NCBI GenBank assembly: GCA_903916735.1 | Contig: CAIWXX010000043.1 | Span: forward strand, 1-64,000 | Direction of reading: 5' to 3' | DNA length: 64,000 nt | Source: an uncultured Acidobacteriota bacterium | GTDB taxonomy: Bacteria; Acidobacteriota; CAIWXX01 | Shown here: positions 25,384 to 39,291 of the stretch, piece by piece | Numbering within the stretch: position 1 is the first letter of the stretch | How the letters are laid out: each line of letters opens with the position of its first letter | Translations under genes and position numbers: made by a program | The notes under the pieces: model-generated | Seen by the model: the letters and a program-made list of their open reading frames with translations, nothing else | Databases searched by the model: none | What the model was told of the DNA's origin: nothing

Positions 25384-25545
25384 ATGGCGGCGACAGTTCG
25401 GGAGATTATTCAGCTGCAGTGCGGCGAATGCAAGCGCCGTAACTACTCGACAACCAAGAACAAGAAGAAGACTACTGAGCGGTTGGAGTTGAAGAAATTC
25501 TGCCGTTTCTGTCGTCATCACACTCTTCACAAAGAGGTGAAATAG
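25384..25545 (+). CDS. rpmG: 50S ribosomal protein L33, zinc-binding form
   Basis: This 53-residue protein is too short for many ORF lists but clear by content: [20 protein letters not shown], then [19 protein letters not shown]-type sequence. Two CxxC pairs (CGEC and CRFC) show that it is the zinc-ribbon (C+) form. L33 sits near the E site of the large subunit. It begins 32 bases after tuf and precedes tRNA-Trp and secE, a layout seen in many bacteria. GGAAGGTAAGAAG lies before the ATG. Confidence 0.95.
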   Translation: MAATVREIIQLQCGECKRRNYSTTKNKKKTTERLELKKFCRFCRHHTLHKEVK

Positions 25546-25578
25546 GCTCTGAATTAAATTCGGATCCCGGAGAACTGC

Positions 25579-25655
25579 AGGCCAGTAGCTCTAACGGCTA
25601 GAGCGCCGGTCTCCAAAACCGGATGTTGGGGGTTCAAATCCCTCCTGGCCTGCCA
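25579..25655 (+). tRNA. tRNA-Trp (anticodon CCA)
   Basis: The acceptor is AGGCCAG/CTGGCCT, the anticodon loop CTCCAAA gives CCA, the T loop is TTCAAAT, and the 3' CCA is encoded (77 bases). Placement between rpmG and secE is common in bacteria. Confidence 0.96.
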
Positions 25656-25709
25656 AATGTGACCACGAGATGACCGCGCGAGCGGAAACATATCAGGAGC
25701 AGCGAAAAG

Positions 25710-25907
25710 GTGATTGAGAGGATCAGGTCCTTCCTTACAGAAGTCAGTGCGGAACTGAAAAAGGTCACGTGGCCGCAGCGCAAGGAGGTTCGGAACACGA
25801 CCGTCGTCGTCATTGTCTCGGTTTTCTTTTTCGGGTTCTACCTCTTTATCGTGGACCTCATCTTTGCGCATTTGATCCGGACGATTCAATCGAGTGTTTT
25901 CAAATAG
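25710..25907 (+). CDS. secE: Preprotein translocase subunit SecE
   Basis: SecE clamps SecY in the inner-membrane Sec channel. This short single-span version has 65 residues: MIERIRSFLTEVSAELKKVTWP, in which the conserved EL-KKVTWP amphipathic helix is evident, then one membrane segment (TTVVVIVSVFFFGFYLFIVD). The start is GTG at 25710, with AGGAGC upstream. It is followed by nusG after 89 bases, the near-universal order. Confidence 0.95.
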   Translation: MIERIRSFLTEVSAELKKVTWPQRKEVRNTTVVVIVSVFFFGFYLFIVDLIFAHLIRTIQSSVFK

Positions 25908-25996
25908 GGGTGGTTTTCTGGTGAAATGGATTCAGGATGGACAAAGCAGCCATGCGGAGTGGGGCGGCGTGACAGCGCGGGGTCGATGAGGGATTT

Positions 25997-26530
25997 ATGA
26001 GTAAAGAATGGTACGTCGTTCACACCTACTCGGGGTTCGAGAGGAAGGTTGCTGAAAGCTTGCGCCAGCGTGCCAAGGCCTTCAATATGACGGATCAGAT
26101 CGGTGAGATCATCATTCCGACGGAGAACGTCGTCGAGATTCGTGGAGGCAAGAAAGTCGTCACAACCAAGAGGTTTTGTCCGGGGTACATCCTTGTCGAG
26201 ATGGACCTTAACGACAGGACCTGGCACACGGTGAAAGAGACGGCGAAGGTGACAGGTTTTGTCGGCTCCGGCATCCGACCGACACCGCTCAGTGAAGATG
26301 AAGTTGCCAGAATCAAGAATCAGGTAACGACGGCTCAGGATAAGCCCAAGATGAAGCATCTGTTCGAGAGGGGCGATTCGGTTCGAATTGTGGATGGCCC
26401 CTTTTCGAATTTCGCAGGGGTTGTCGAGCAGGTCAATCCGGAACGCAACACGGTGAAGGTGATGGTTCCTATTTTCGGCCGGGACATTCCTGTCGAGCTG
26501 GATTTTCTCCAGGTCGAGAAGTCTCTGTGA
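25997..26530 (+). CDS. nusG: Transcription termination/antitermination protein NusG
   Basis: NusG binds the RNA polymerase clamp, reduces pausing and couples transcription to Rho or the ribosome. The 177-residue protein has the NGN domain (WYVVHTYSGFERKVAESL, FCPGYILVEM and GFVGSG) and a C-terminal KOW domain (GDSVRIVDGPFSNFAGVV, residues about 124-141). The length is normal, without the extra insertion domain of some phyla. The start ATG is preceded by GATGAGGGATTT. Confidence 0.97.
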   Translation: MSKEWYVVHTYSGFERKVAESLRQRAKAFNMTDQIGEIIIPTENVVEIRGGKKVVTTKRFCPGYILVEMDLNDRTWHTVKETAKVTGFVGSGIRPTPLSEDEVARIKNQVTTAQDKPKMKHLFERGDSVRIVDGPFSNFAGVVEQVNPERNTVKVMVPIFGRDIPVELDFLQVEKSL

Positions 26531-26559
26531 CAACGAGAAGACGATATTCAATGGATACA

Positions 26560-26664
26560 GTGAGAGCGTGCGAGAGTGAGAGCGTGCGAGGGACATCTGC
26601 GGCAACTAATCTCACTCGCCTATGCCATCCTCGCTCTCACCACCAAAAACTCTCACGCTCGCAC
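26560..26664. repeat. Tandem and inverted GTGAGAGCGTGCGAG repeats
   Basis: A 16-base unit (GTGAGAGCGTGCGAGA) occurs twice in tandem at 26560-26591, with one difference at the last base. Its relatives recur in inverse orientation at 26630-26640 and 26650-26664. GTGCGAG-a-GTGAGAG and the complement of the last copy match at 14 of 15 bases, so the transcript between nusG and tRNA-Gly can fold into a hairpin. Confidence 0.65.
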
Positions 26665-26674
26665 TGCCAACAAG

Positions 26675-26750
26675 GCGGGAGTAACTCAGGTGGTAGAGTC
26701 ATAGCCTTCCAAGCTATTGGTCGCGGGTTCGAGTCCCGTCTCCCGCTCCA
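26675..26750 (+). tRNA. tRNA-Gly (anticodon TCC)
   Basis: The acceptor is GCGGGAG/CTCCCGC, the anticodon loop CTTCCAA gives TCC, and the 3' CCA is encoded (76 bases). It lies inside the nusG-rplK interval, 33 bases before rplK. Confidence 0.96.
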
Positions 26751-26783
26751 GACTTTCGGAACAGCACTTATGGAGTACGTTCG

Positions 26784-27203
26784 ATGAAAAAGGTCATCGC
26801 GCAGGTAAAACTGCAAATTCCAGCCGGCAAGGCGACGCCGGCTCCGCCCGTCGGCACGGCGCTCGGTCCCCATGGTTTGAACATCATGGATTTCTGCAAA
26901 GCGTTTAATGCGAAAACGCAGGGACAGGAAGGGCTGATCATTCCAGCTGTGGTGACGGTTTTCGCCGACCGTTCCTATACATTCATCACTAAAACGCCGC
27001 CCACCGCGGTTCTGATCAAGAGAGCTGCGGCTCTCGCGAAAGGCTCCGCAGAGCCGAACAAAACCAAGGTCGGAAAGATTACCGAGAAGCAGGCTGAGGA
27101 GATCGCCAAGACAAAACTAGTTGATCTCAACTGCTACGACCTGGCTGCGGCGATCAAGATCGTCAAGGGCACGGCTCGCAGCATGGGCGTAGACGTCGTC
27201 TAG
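26784..27203 (+). CDS. rplK: 50S ribosomal protein L11
   Basis: The 139-residue protein shows the L11 signatures [34 protein letters not shown] and the C-terminal RNA-binding [11 protein letters not shown]11 forms the GTPase-associated centre and is needed for RelA activation. It starts 33 bases after tRNA-Gly and is 13 bases from rplA. Confidence 0.97.
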   Translation: MKKVIAQVKLQIPAGKATPAPPVGTALGPHGLNIMDFCKAFNAKTQGQEGLIIPAVVTVFADRSYTFITKTPPTAVLIKRAAALAKGSAEPNKTKVGKITEKQAEEIAKTKLVDLNCYDLAAAIKIVKGTARSMGVDVV

Positions 27204-27216
27204 GAGAAGAAGGGCA

Positions 27217-27915
27217 ATGGCAGAGGGGAAGAAGATCAAGGCCGCGCGGGCTCAGGTCGTCGGCAAGCCCAATTACACGCTTGAGGAGGCGATGGAGCTC
27301 GTCGAAAAGGCCAAATTCGCCAAATTTGATGAAACAGTGGAAATGTCACTCCGGCTGGGTGTTGATCCCAAGCATGCAGATCAACAGGTTCGCGGGACCA
27401 TTGTTTTGCCGCATGGCATCGGGAAGACCAAGAAAGTCCTCGTCGTCGCATCCGGTGAAAAGATGAAGGAAGCCGAAGATGCCGGGGCGGACATGGTCGC
27501 CGGTGAAGAGATCATCGAGAAGATCCAGGGTGGATGGATGGACTTCGAAGCGATGGTCGCAACTCCCGACATGATGAAATCCGTCGGAAAGCTCGGGAAG
27601 GTGCTCGGGCCGCGCGGCCTGATGCCGAACCCGAAAACCGGAACGGTTACTTTCGACGTCGGCAAGGCTGTCCAGGAGATCAAGGCCGGAAAAGTGGAGT
27701 ACCGGTTGGATAAAACCGCTATCATTCACGCTCCGGTGGGAAAGATATCCTTCGGCGCAAAGAAGCTATATGAGAACGCCCGGGCTCTGCTCGAGGCCAT
27801 CGCGAAGGCAAAACCAGCGACCTCCAAGGGTCGATATATGAAGAGCCTGACCTTTTCCTCGTCGATGGGGCCGGGAGTGAAAGTGAATTTACAGACGTTG
27901 GAGTTTGCAAAGTAG
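27217..27915 (+). CDS. rplA: 50S ribosomal protein L1
   Basis: The 232-residue L1 includes [22 protein letters not shown]-type opening residues, the [13 protein letters not shown] strand, and [14 protein letters not shown], its best-known signature. It forms the L1 stalk near the E site and in many bacteria represses the L11-L1 message by binding its leader. AGGAGAAGAAGG lies before the ATG. Confidence 0.97.
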   Translation: MAEGKKIKAARAQVVGKPNYTLEEAMELVEKAKFAKFDETVEMSLRLGVDPKHADQQVRGTIVLPHGIGKTKKVLVVASGEKMKEAEDAGADMVAGEEIIEKIQGGWMDFEAMVATPDMMKSVGKLGKVLGPRGLMPNPKTGTVTFDVGKAVQEIKAGKVEYRLDKTAIIHAPVGKISFGAKKLYENARALLEAIAKAKPATSKGRYMKSLTFSSSMGPGVKVNLQTLEFAK

Positions 27916-27971
27916 GGGTGTGCCTCGCCACGCCCTTGCTACGACAATCCCGTCTCGCATAGGAGAAAAAC

Positions 27972-28496
27972 ATGAACCGCACTGAGAAGGCCGCCGAGAT
28001 CCAGAGACTCGAAGCGGAATTTCAGAAGACTGAAAACGCCTTCCTTGTGAGCCTCGCCGGTCTCAAGGTTGCGCAGGTGATGGAACTACGCCGGCAGATT
28101 CGATCGACGTCTTCGAAATGTCGAGTGATCAAGAATACGCTCGCCGAGCTCGCCGCTTCAAAGACGGCTCTGAAGGATTTCACAAAGGACCTGAAAGGGC
28201 CGGCCGCGATTGCCTACACCTATGCCAAAGACCCGTCATCGCTGGCGAAAGTCATTCATGCCTTCTCAAAAGCGAATCCAAAGATGGGTATCCGCGCCGG
28301 GTTCGTACAAGGCAAGATTGTTGTCCCCGAAAAAATCGTCGAGATCTCGATGCTGCCTTCACGCGGGGAGCTTCTCAGCAAGCTGGCCTTTCTCCTGGCG
28401 CAACCGATCGCACGCTTCGGCATGGTTCTCGCTGCTCCACTCCAACAGATGGGCACTGTTCTGGGGCAGGTCATGGATAAGAGAGGGAGTGCGTAG
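27972..28496 (+). CDS. rplJ: 50S ribosomal protein L10
   Basis: The 174-residue protein has the L10 pattern: an N-terminal rRNA-binding domain (VSLAGLKVAQVMELRRQIR, VIKNTLAELA and LKGPAAIAYT) and a C-terminal helix for L7/L12 dimers (about 135-174). L10 anchors the stalk. The 56-base rplA-rplJ spacer is too short for a large L10 leader like that of E. coli. Confidence 0.95.
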   Translation: MNRTEKAAEIQRLEAEFQKTENAFLVSLAGLKVAQVMELRRQIRSTSSKCRVIKNTLAELAASKTALKDFTKDLKGPAAIAYTYAKDPSSLAKVIHAFSKANPKMGIRAGFVQGKIVVPEKIVEISMLPSRGELLSKLAFLLAQPIARFGMVLAAPLQQMGTVLGQVMDKRGSA

Positions 28497-28565
28497 AACC
28501 GTTTCGGGAATATCTGACTAGCAGTTCGTTGTCCGAAAACGTATCATTTACCTTAGGAGGATAGG

Positions 28566-28955
28566 ATGTCGACGTTCACGAAGGAAGAATTCTTCCAGTA
28601 TATCGACAAGCTGACGGTGCTGGAGTTGTCGGAGCACGTCAAGGAATTCGAGAGCCGGTACGGCGTATCGGCAGCGGCGGCGGTTGCAGTGGCCGCTCCG
28701 TCAGGTGCTCCATCTGCAGCCGCAGCAGCTCAGGTCGAGGAGCAGACTGAGTTCACAGTCGTGCTCATGGGGTACGGTGCCAATAAGATTAACGTCATCA
28801 AGGCTGTTCGCGAGGTGACAAGCCTCGGTCTCAAGGAAGCAAAGGATTTGGTTGACGGCGTGCCGAAGAATGTCAAGGAAGGGATTTCCAAGGACGAGGC
28901 AGCGACAATCAAGAAAAAGCTTGAAGAGGCCGGTGCGACGGTCGAGGTCAAGTAA
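28566..28955 (+). CDS. rplL: 50S ribosomal protein L7/L12
   Basis: The 129-residue protein has the dimerisation N-terminus ([18 protein letters not shown]), an Ala/Pro-rich hinge (about 37-60), and the factor-binding C-terminal domain with [20 protein letters not shown] and [17 protein letters not shown] lies 5 bases before the ATG. It is followed by a structured 253-base spacer before rpoB. Confidence 0.97.
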   Translation: MSTFTKEEFFQYIDKLTVLELSEHVKEFESRYGVSAAAAVAVAAPSGAPSAAAAAQVEEQTEFTVVLMGYGANKINVIKAVREVTSLGLKEAKDLVDGVPKNVKEGISKDEAATIKKKLEEAGATVEVK

Positions 28956-29027
28956 AACGAGACGAGACGCGCCTGGAGTGTGGATATTTCTCACACCGTT
29001 TGGCAGGCCGGGAAGGCCGTCATGCGC

Positions 29028-29077
29028 TGTGGAGCGGGGCGGGCCGTCCGCCCTTCCACAAGTCGGAAGTGTGGAAA
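29028..29077 (+). promoter_or_regulatory. Alternative hairpins in the rplL-rpoB spacer
   Basis: TGTGG (29028-29032) can pair with CCACA (29056-29060) around a GGGCGG/CCGCCC stem (29037-29053). The same CCACA can instead pair within TTCCACA/TGTGGAA (29054-29060 with 29070-29076). The two folds are mutually exclusive. Further stems follow: CTCCCG (29089-29094) with CGGGAG (29104-29109), and GTTCTCT with AGAGAAC. In E. coli this spacer holds an attenuator; an attenuation role here is inferred. Confidence 0.45.
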
Positions 29078-29208
29078 ATGCGCTTGAGCTCCCGGCGCAA
29101 AGGCGGGAGTGCATCGGGTTCTCTGTGGCGGAGTCCGGTCCCCCGGAGAGAGAACACGGGAAGCGATTTCCCTTTGACAAAGGGCCCTGGTTAAGGAGTT
29201 CCTAGAAA

Positions 29209-32200
29209 ATGCAAGAGTCGTCTCTTCCAGAGAAAACGAATCCGTATCCGACGCGCGAGCGGTGCGACTTCTCGCGCATCCCGGTGGCCATCCCGATCCC
29301 TAATCTGATCGAGGTGCAGAAGAAGTCATATGAGAAATTTCTGCAGATGGATCTTCTGCCTTCGGAGAGAGAGGATATCGGGCTGCAGGCTGTCTTTAAG
29401 AGTGTCTTTCCAATAACGGATTTTCGCGACACATGCTCGTTGGAGTTCAAGGACTACTCGATTGGGACCTGGGAATGCAAGTGCGGCAAGCTCAAGGGAG
29501 TCTCCTATCTCAAGAGAACCTGCCGGAGTTGCAATAAAAAGATCAGCAAGACCGAATACGAAACCTACGGGCAGAAGTGTCCCTATTGCGCAGCCGAAGG
29601 GCAGATCGTTCTCTCCACCTGTGATAATTGCGGCGATTCGGTCAGGCTGTCCATCAAGAATGATGTTTTTGAGTGTCAGGAAAAGGGGATGACCTTCGCG
29701 GTCCCCCTCAAGGTGACGGTCCTCCTCGTCATGCGGGATAAGAGCGAAACGGGAGTTCGAACCATTCGCGATATCAAGGAGCAAGAGGTTTATTTCGGCG
29801 ACATCCCTCTCATGACCGACAAGGGAACCTTCATTATCAACGGCACAGAAAGAGTCATCGTCAGCCAGTTGCACAGATCCCCGGGTGTCTTCTTCGAATC
29901 GAGCGATCGTAAGACTCATTTTGCCGCGCGTGTCATTCCCTATCGTGGCACATGGGTCGATTACGAAATCGATCTGAAGAGCGGCCTGACGGTGCGCCTG
30001 GACAAAAAGAAGAAATTCCCGGCCACCGTGTTCCTCCGCGCTCTCGGGTACAAGAACGATGAAGAGATTCTGAAAGCCTTCTACAAGGTGGACAAGGTCT
30101 CGGTGATCAACAACGAATTCGTGTTCCCGCTCACCGACAACGTCATCGGATGCAAGATTCGGGATGAGGTGATCCACCCATCGAACAAAGAAGTGCTGCT
30201 CGCGGCCGATCGCAAGATCACAACATCGGCTCTCCACGCGATGCAGAAAGCCGGCATCAAGACAATCCGGCTTGACGTCGAGGAGATGGAGAATGTGTTT
30301 TCGGCGAGCGCCATCATCGATCGCGAGACAGGCGAAGAAATACTGGCGATGAACGAGATGATGGGGCCGGGAATCTACAGCCGGATTCTCGAAAAGTCCG
30401 TGCCGGAATTCGAAGTTTTCTTCCCGGAAAAAGATGACATCGGCAATACGGTCAGCGATGCCGTGAAAAAGGATGTCATCAAGACGAGCGGTAAGGCTCA
30501 GGAGGAAATCTACAAGAAACTGCGGCAGGGGGAGCATGCGACCGAGGAGGCCGCGAAGTCCCTGATCTACGATCTCTTCTTCAATTCCAAGAAATACGAC
30601 TTCTCCAGAGTCGGCCGCCTCAAGTTCAATATCAAGCTTGGACTCCAAACCCCGCTCCAGGAGAAAGTCCTGAAGCCTTACGACTATGTCGAAGTCATCC
30701 GATACTTGCTCAAGTTGCGCAAGGGGATCGGCGACCTGGACGACATCGATCATTTGGGCAACAGGCGTGTCCGATCCGTCGGCGAGCTGCTTGAAAACCA
30801 TTTCCGTCAAGGCCTTGCTCGCATGGAGCGGACCATCAAGGAGAAGATGAGCGTCTATCAGGAACTCTCGACTGCCATGCCGCATGATCTCATCAACGCC
30901 AAGCCTGTCATGGCGGCAATTCGCGAGTTCTTCGGCAGTTCGCAGATGTCGCAGTTCATGGATCAGACGAACCCGCTGTCCGAAATCACGCACAAGCGGC
31001 GGCTGTCGGCTCTCGGGCCCGGCGGTCTCAGCCGCGAACGCGCGGGATTCGAAGTCCGCGATGTGCACCCGAGCCATTACGGAAGGATCTGTCCGATTGA
31101 AACGCCGGAAGGTCCCAACATCGGGCTCATCTCGTCACTCAGCTGCTACGCGCGCATCGATGAGTACGGCTTCATTCAGAACCCGTATCGGAGGGTTGGT
31201 GGAGGGCGTTTGCTCACGCACTACCAGATCCTCATGCCAGGCGATTCCAAATATAAACCGGGAGATGTCGTCGAAAAATCTGAGCTCAACTCGGAGATGA
31301 CTTCGTTGAAGCGTCGTGTCAAAACGCCGCCTACCTATGAGCCGCATGCTTTTTATCTCTCGGCATGGGAAGAAGATAAATACGTCATCGCTCAGGCCAA
31401 TATCGAGGTGAATGATGACGGGTTGATTTCCGCCACTCGCGTGAATGCACGCCAGGGAGGCAACCCCAAGCTGGTGCAACGCGAGCAGGTTGATTATGTC
31501 GATGTTTCGCCGAAGCAGATTGTTTCAGTCGCAGCGGCTCTCATTCCATTCCTCGAACACGACGATGCCAACCGCGCTCTGATGGGATCGAACATGCAGA
31601 GGCAGGCAGTGCCGCTTCTGCGAGCCGAGTCGCCGATCGTCGGCACCGGCATGGAAGGCATCACGGCGCGGGATTCCGGCGCCGTTGTGGCCGCTCGCCG
31701 CAGCGGCATTGTGGATGCGGTCGATTCCCAGCGGATCATCATTCGCGTTGAGGATGTCGAAGGCGGCCCACTCGGTGGCGAAATCGGAGCCGATCTGTAT
31801 CCGATGGTCAAGTTCCGCCGATCAAATCAGAATACATGCATCAACCAGAAACCGATCGTCAAGAGAGGCGACCGCGTTTTGCGCGGCCAGCCGATCGCTG
31901 ACGGCCCCTGCACCGACAATGGCGAACTGGCGCTCGGGCGCAACGTCCTCGCCGCTTTCATGCCATGGCGTGGTTACAACTTCGAAGATGCGATCCTGAT
32001 CAGCGAAAAACTGGTGAAGGATGACTCCTTCACGTCGATCCATATCGAGGAGTTTGAGATCGAAGCCCGCGAGACGAAGCTCGGGCCCGAAGAAATCACT
32101 CGCGATATTCCGAATCAGAGCGAGACGGCTCTGCGCAACCTGGATGAATCCGGAATCATCCGTATCGGAGCGTCGGTTAAACAGGGGGACATCCTCGTTG

Positions 32201-33498
32201 GAAAGGTCACTCCCAAAGGCGACACTCAGCTCTCGCCCGAAGAGAAGCTCCTGAAAGCCATCTTCGGCGAAAAGGCTCAGGACGTCCGCGACGCCAGCCT
32301 CACCTGCCCACCGGGCATCGAGGGGATCGTCGCCGATGTGAAGATCTTCACACGGAAAGGACAGGAGAAGGACGGTCGCGCGCTGCAAATCGAAGAGGAT
32401 GAAATCAGCCGGATGCGGAAGAACCTCGAGGATGAGATCCGCATCATCAGCGACGAGAAATACAATCGCATCGTGGAAATCCTCATCGGCCAATCTCTCA
32501 TCTCAGACTATCTCGAAGACAAGACAGGGCGGAAGATCCTTTCGAAGAAAACGCAGCTTGAACGGGACAGCCTGCGGACGCTCAGCCTGCAGGAGCTCAA
32601 GAGGCTCCGCGTCGCCAACAAAACCGAAATCGATTTGAAGATCGCCGATATCGAGAGCAAAGCCAAGAAGCAGATTGACAGTCTCAAGGAGAACGTCAAA
32701 GAGAAGGAAGAGGCTTTGAAACGCGGCGACGAGCTGTCTCCGGGCGTCAACAAGATGGTCAAGGTCTACGTCGCCATGAAGCGCAAGCTGTCGGTTGGCG
32801 ACAAGATGGCCGGCCGTCACGGAAACAAGGGCGTCATCGCCCGCATTCTGCCGGAAGAAGATATGCCATATCTTCCCGACGGAACCCCGGTTGAAATCGT
32901 GCTCAATCCGCTGGGCGTGCCGAGCCGTATGAATGTCGGCCAGATCCTGGAGACTCACCTTGGCTGGGCCGGTCATGTTCTGGGCCTGTATTTCTCGACA
33001 CCTGTTTTCGATGGTGCACGCGAATTGGATATCAAGGAGTTCCTGAAGAAAGCCGGTCTGCCGTTTACCGGAAAATCGAGACTCTCCGACGGCATGACAG
33101 GGATTCCATTTGAACAGGAAGTGACTGTCGGCTACATTTACATGTTGAAGCTCTCGCACATGGTCGATGACAAAATCCATGCCCGTTCCATCGGGCCATA
33201 TTCGCTGATCACCCAACAGCCGCTTGGCGGCAAAGCGCAATTCGGCGGCCAGCGATTCGGCGAAATGGAAGTTTGGGCACTCGAAGCCTACGGCGCTGCG
33301 CACATCCTGCAGGAACTTCTGACTGCGAAATCAGACGATGTGACCGGACGTGCCAAAATCTATGAGGCGATCGTCAAGGGCGACGCCAGCTTCGAACCCG
33401 GCCTTCCCGAATCGTTCAATGTACTCGTCCGCGAACTCCAGAGCCTTTGCCTCGACGTCGAGTTCTTGAAAAAGGAACCGCCTGAGGCGAACGGCTAG
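29209..33498 (+). CDS. rpoB: RNA polymerase subunit beta with a cysteine-rich insertion
   Basis: The beta subunit of RNA polymerase has 1429 residues. Standard blocks are intact: [18 protein letters not shown], the rifampicin region [43 protein letters not shown] and the C-terminal [26 protein letters not shown]. The usual short link in the N-terminal lobe is replaced, between [11 protein letters not shown] and [12 protein letters not shown] (about residues 88-150), by a segment with four cysteine pairs. They are C90/C92, C105/C108, C124/C127 and C138/C141, which probably bind zinc. The wild-type residues at the rifampicin pocket suggest sensitivity, not tested. It is followed by rpoC after 11 bases. 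Confidence 0.97.
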   Translation: MQESSLPEKTNPYPTRERCDFSRIPVAIPIPNLIEVQKKSYEKFLQMDLLPSEREDIGLQAVFKSVFPITDFRDTCSLEFKDYSIGTWECKCGKLKGVSYLKRTCRSCNKKISKTEYETYGQKCPYCAAEGQIVLSTCDNCGDSVRLSIKNDVFECQEKGMTFAVPLKVTVLLVMRDKSETGVRTIRDIKEQEVYFGDIPLMTDKGTFIINGTERVIVSQLHRSPGVFFESSDRKTHFAARVIPYRGTWVDYEIDLKSGLTVRLDKKKKFPATVFLRALGYKNDEEILKAFYKVDKVSVINNEFVFPLTDNVIGCKIRDEVIHPSNKEVLLAADRKITTSALHAMQKAGIKTIRLDVEEMENVFSASAIIDRETGEEILAMNEMMGPGIYSRILEKSVPEFEVFFPEKDDIGNTVSDAVKKDVIKTSGKAQEEIYKKLRQGEHATEEAAKSLIYDLFFNSKKYDFSRVGRLKFNIKLGLQTPLQEKVLKPYDYVEVIRYLLKLRKGIGDLDDIDHLGNRRVRSVGELLENHFRQGLARMERTIKEKMSVYQELSTAMPHDLINAKPVMAAIREFFGSSQMSQFMDQTNPLSEITHKRRLSALGPGGLSRERAGFEVRDVHPSHYGRICPIETPEGPNIGLISSLSCYARIDEYGFIQNPYRRVGGGRLLTHYQILMPGDSKYKPGDVVEKSELNSEMTSLKRRVKTPPTYEPHAFYLSAWEEDKYVIAQANIEVNDDGLISATRVNARQGGNPKLVQREQVDYVDVSPKQIVSVAAALIPFLEHDDANRALMGSNMQRQAVPLLRAESPIVGTGMEGITARDSGAVVAARRSGIVDAVDSQRIIIRVEDVEGGPLGGEIGADLYPMVKFRRSNQNTCINQKPIVKRGDRVLRGQPIADGPCTDNGELALGRNVLAAFMPWRGYNFEDAILISEKLVKDDSFTSIHIEEFEIEARETKLGPEEITRDIPNQSETALRNLDESGIIRIGASVKQGDILVGKVTPKGDTQLSPEEKLLKAIFGEKAQDVRDASLTCPPGIEGIVADVKIFTRKGQEKDGRALQIEEDEISRMRKNLEDEIRIISDEKYNRIVEILIGQSLISDYLEDKTGRKILSKKTQLERDSLRTLSLQELKRLRVANKTEIDLKIADIESKAKKQIDSLKENVKEKEEALKRGDELSPGVNKMVKVYVAMKRKLSVGDKMAGRHGNKGVIARILPEEDMPYLPDGTPVEIVLNPLGVPSRMNVGQILETHLGWAGHVLGLYFSTPVFDGARELDIKEFLKKAGLPFTGKSRLSDGMTGIPFEQEVTVGYIYMLKLSHMVDDKIHARSIGPYSLITQQPLGGKAQFGGQRFGEMEVWALEAYGAAHILQELLTAKSDDVTGRAKIYEAIVKGDASFEPGLPESFNVLVRELQSLCLDVEFLKKEPPEANG

Positions 33499-33509
33499 GT
33501 AGCGGGAGG

Positions 33510-37661
<4,152 letters not shown>

Positions 37662-37806
37662 GTTGGATAGATATAACGTGATTGACGTGAACGACAGCTT
37701 TGGGTGGCGGACTCAAGTCCAGGACAACCTTGCTTGCTGTCGTTCTCTCATCGTGAACACGAGACGTCGCTTTGCGAAGGATCTCGCATGCTCATCAGGA
37801 GGAAGA

Positions 37807-38922
37807 ATGAAGATTGCACGATTCGGTACGCTGATCGCACTCATCCTGACGGCGGGTTCGCTGCTCGCCCAGCAAACGCCGCCCCCATCGCCGAAACCAC
37901 AGGCTACTCCACCGGCCGTACCCGAGAAGCCGGCTTTTCCGCCGGTCATCGCCAAGGCACTCGATGATGTTATTTTGAGCGGGGTCGATCGGATTGACAC
38001 GCACTTGAAGTATATCAAGACCTTGTACATGCCGTCGGTTCCGGGCAAGGTCCAAGCTGTACTCATTTTCGAGATGTTCCCGGCCAATCTGAAATTGGCC
38101 GTCGTCGCGCCTCCAGTTCCAGGCGTCCCGGCAACTCCAGCTTCTTCGGCATCCAAACCTGCAGCTCCAGCTGCTCCGGCAACCCCCGCCGCGCCCGGGC
38201 AACCGCCGACTCCGCCGGCGGCTCCTCCAGCCCCGATCCGTGTGGATGTCTTTCTGCGGCTGACTCGTGCCGATGCGACCGGCGCCTTTGTTCCCTATGA
38301 TGATATCGGTCTTATCTACCTGGAACCCGAAGAGCAAGCAACTGGGTACGCGATGTATACAGTATCGCTCCCGATGGATCCAGGCTCCTACAAACTGCTG
38401 ATGGCGATTGCCGATGAGAAACTCGAAAAGGTTGCAACGACTCGCACCGAGCTGGTTCTGCCTGATCCATCCGTTGTCAAGGGATCACTCGAAACAACTC
38501 CGATCATCTTTGCCAATTCCATCAAGCAACTCGATCCATCGGCACGTGAAATGAGAGCAACCGTGCGAAAGGGTGACTTCATGTTTTCGGTTCTCGATAT
38601 TCAGCCGAAACTTGATAATATTTTCGCAGTCGGGGATTCGAAAGAGATCTTTTACTTCGTTTTCGGAGGACGCCCTGATCTGAACCTGCAGCCTCCGAAA
38701 TTCAATCTCGAAGTCACCTACACGCTGAAGAAAGGCAATGAGAGCGTCATCAAGTTCGCCAAGCAGGCTTTCCCGATGCCTCTGATCAATCATCCGTTGC
38801 CGCTTCAGATGCAGGAGAAGGACAAAACTCTGGCTCCCGGCCTGTATTCACTCGCCATCGATATTCAAGATAAGGTCGGCGACGGGAAATTGAAAACGGA
38901 AATTCCAATCGAGATCAAGTAA
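37807..38922 (+). CDS. Secreted protein with Pro/Ala-rich linker, unknown function
   Basis: The 371-residue protein has a signal peptide (MKIARFGTLIALILTAGSLLAQ) and a short Pro-rich start. It then has a domain with DDVILSGVDRIDTHLKYIKTL, a Pro/Ala-rich linker of about 55 residues (about 103-145), and a beta-rich C-terminal domain (about 150-371) that ends KTEIPIEIK. No enzymatic motif is recognised. It may be an envelope or periplasmic scaffold. The ATG at 37807 is preceded by CAGGAGG; the frame before it (from 37663) has no ribosome binding site. It is 145 bases after rpoC and is followed by a strong terminator, so it could be read through from the rpoBC operon. Confidence 0.7.
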   Translation: MKIARFGTLIALILTAGSLLAQQTPPPSPKPQATPPAVPEKPAFPPVIAKALDDVILSGVDRIDTHLKYIKTLYMPSVPGKVQAVLIFEMFPANLKLAVVAPPVPGVPATPASSASKPAAPAAPATPAAPGQPPTPPAAPPAPIRVDVFLRLTRADATGAFVPYDDIGLIYLEPEEQATGYAMYTVSLPMDPGSYKLLMAIADEKLEKVATTRTELVLPDPSVVKGSLETTPIIFANSIKQLDPSAREMRATVRKGDFMFSVLDIQPKLDNIFAVGDSKEIFYFVFGGRPDLNLQPPKFNLEVTYTLKKGNESVIKFAKQAFPMPLINHPLPLQMQEKDKTLAPGLYSLAIDIQDKVGDGKLKTEIPIEIK

Positions 38923-38952
38923 AGCGACAGCTTCACCTCGGTTGATATTTTC

Positions 38953-39010
38953 AAGCCGGGGATGGAGGGGAGTTCACAAAAACCTCCGCTGCATTCCCGG
39001 CTTTCTTCTT
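38953..39010 (+). terminator. Terminator after the secreted protein gene
   Basis: A long imperfect hairpin: AAGCCGGGGATGGAGG pairs with CCTCC...CATTCCCGGCTT, with a T-rich tail (TTTCTTCTT). It lies 31 bases after the stop codon. Confidence 0.7.
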
Positions 39011-39291
39011 GAGATGATCGAAAGCCGCCGCGGAGAAATGGGGCGGCTATCCCGACTTCCGCAACTGGGGCATGTTTCACCACCAATCGATTAATTTCTC
39101 ATAAAAATTCTCTAAAGGTCGGCACCACAGAAGGGGGGATTTTTCTCCCCTATTTGGCTTTGAGCCGAGAAGATTTTTGAGGGGGGTTGAGTCGGCAAAT
39201 CATGTTTCAGCCGAGCGAGTAGGATGCGGTGGTCTTTTTCGGGTTGAGTGTGGCGTGATAGAAGGAAGAGGCCATTGTCAGTGGTGGGAAG

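Noticed and set aside
29326-31077. 583-codon minus-strand frame inside rpoB
   Set aside because: It is a shadow produced by codon bias in the highly biased rpoB gene; no motif or start signal supports it.
32503-33303. 266-codon minus-strand frame inside rpoB
   Set aside because: Antisense shadow of rpoB, as above.
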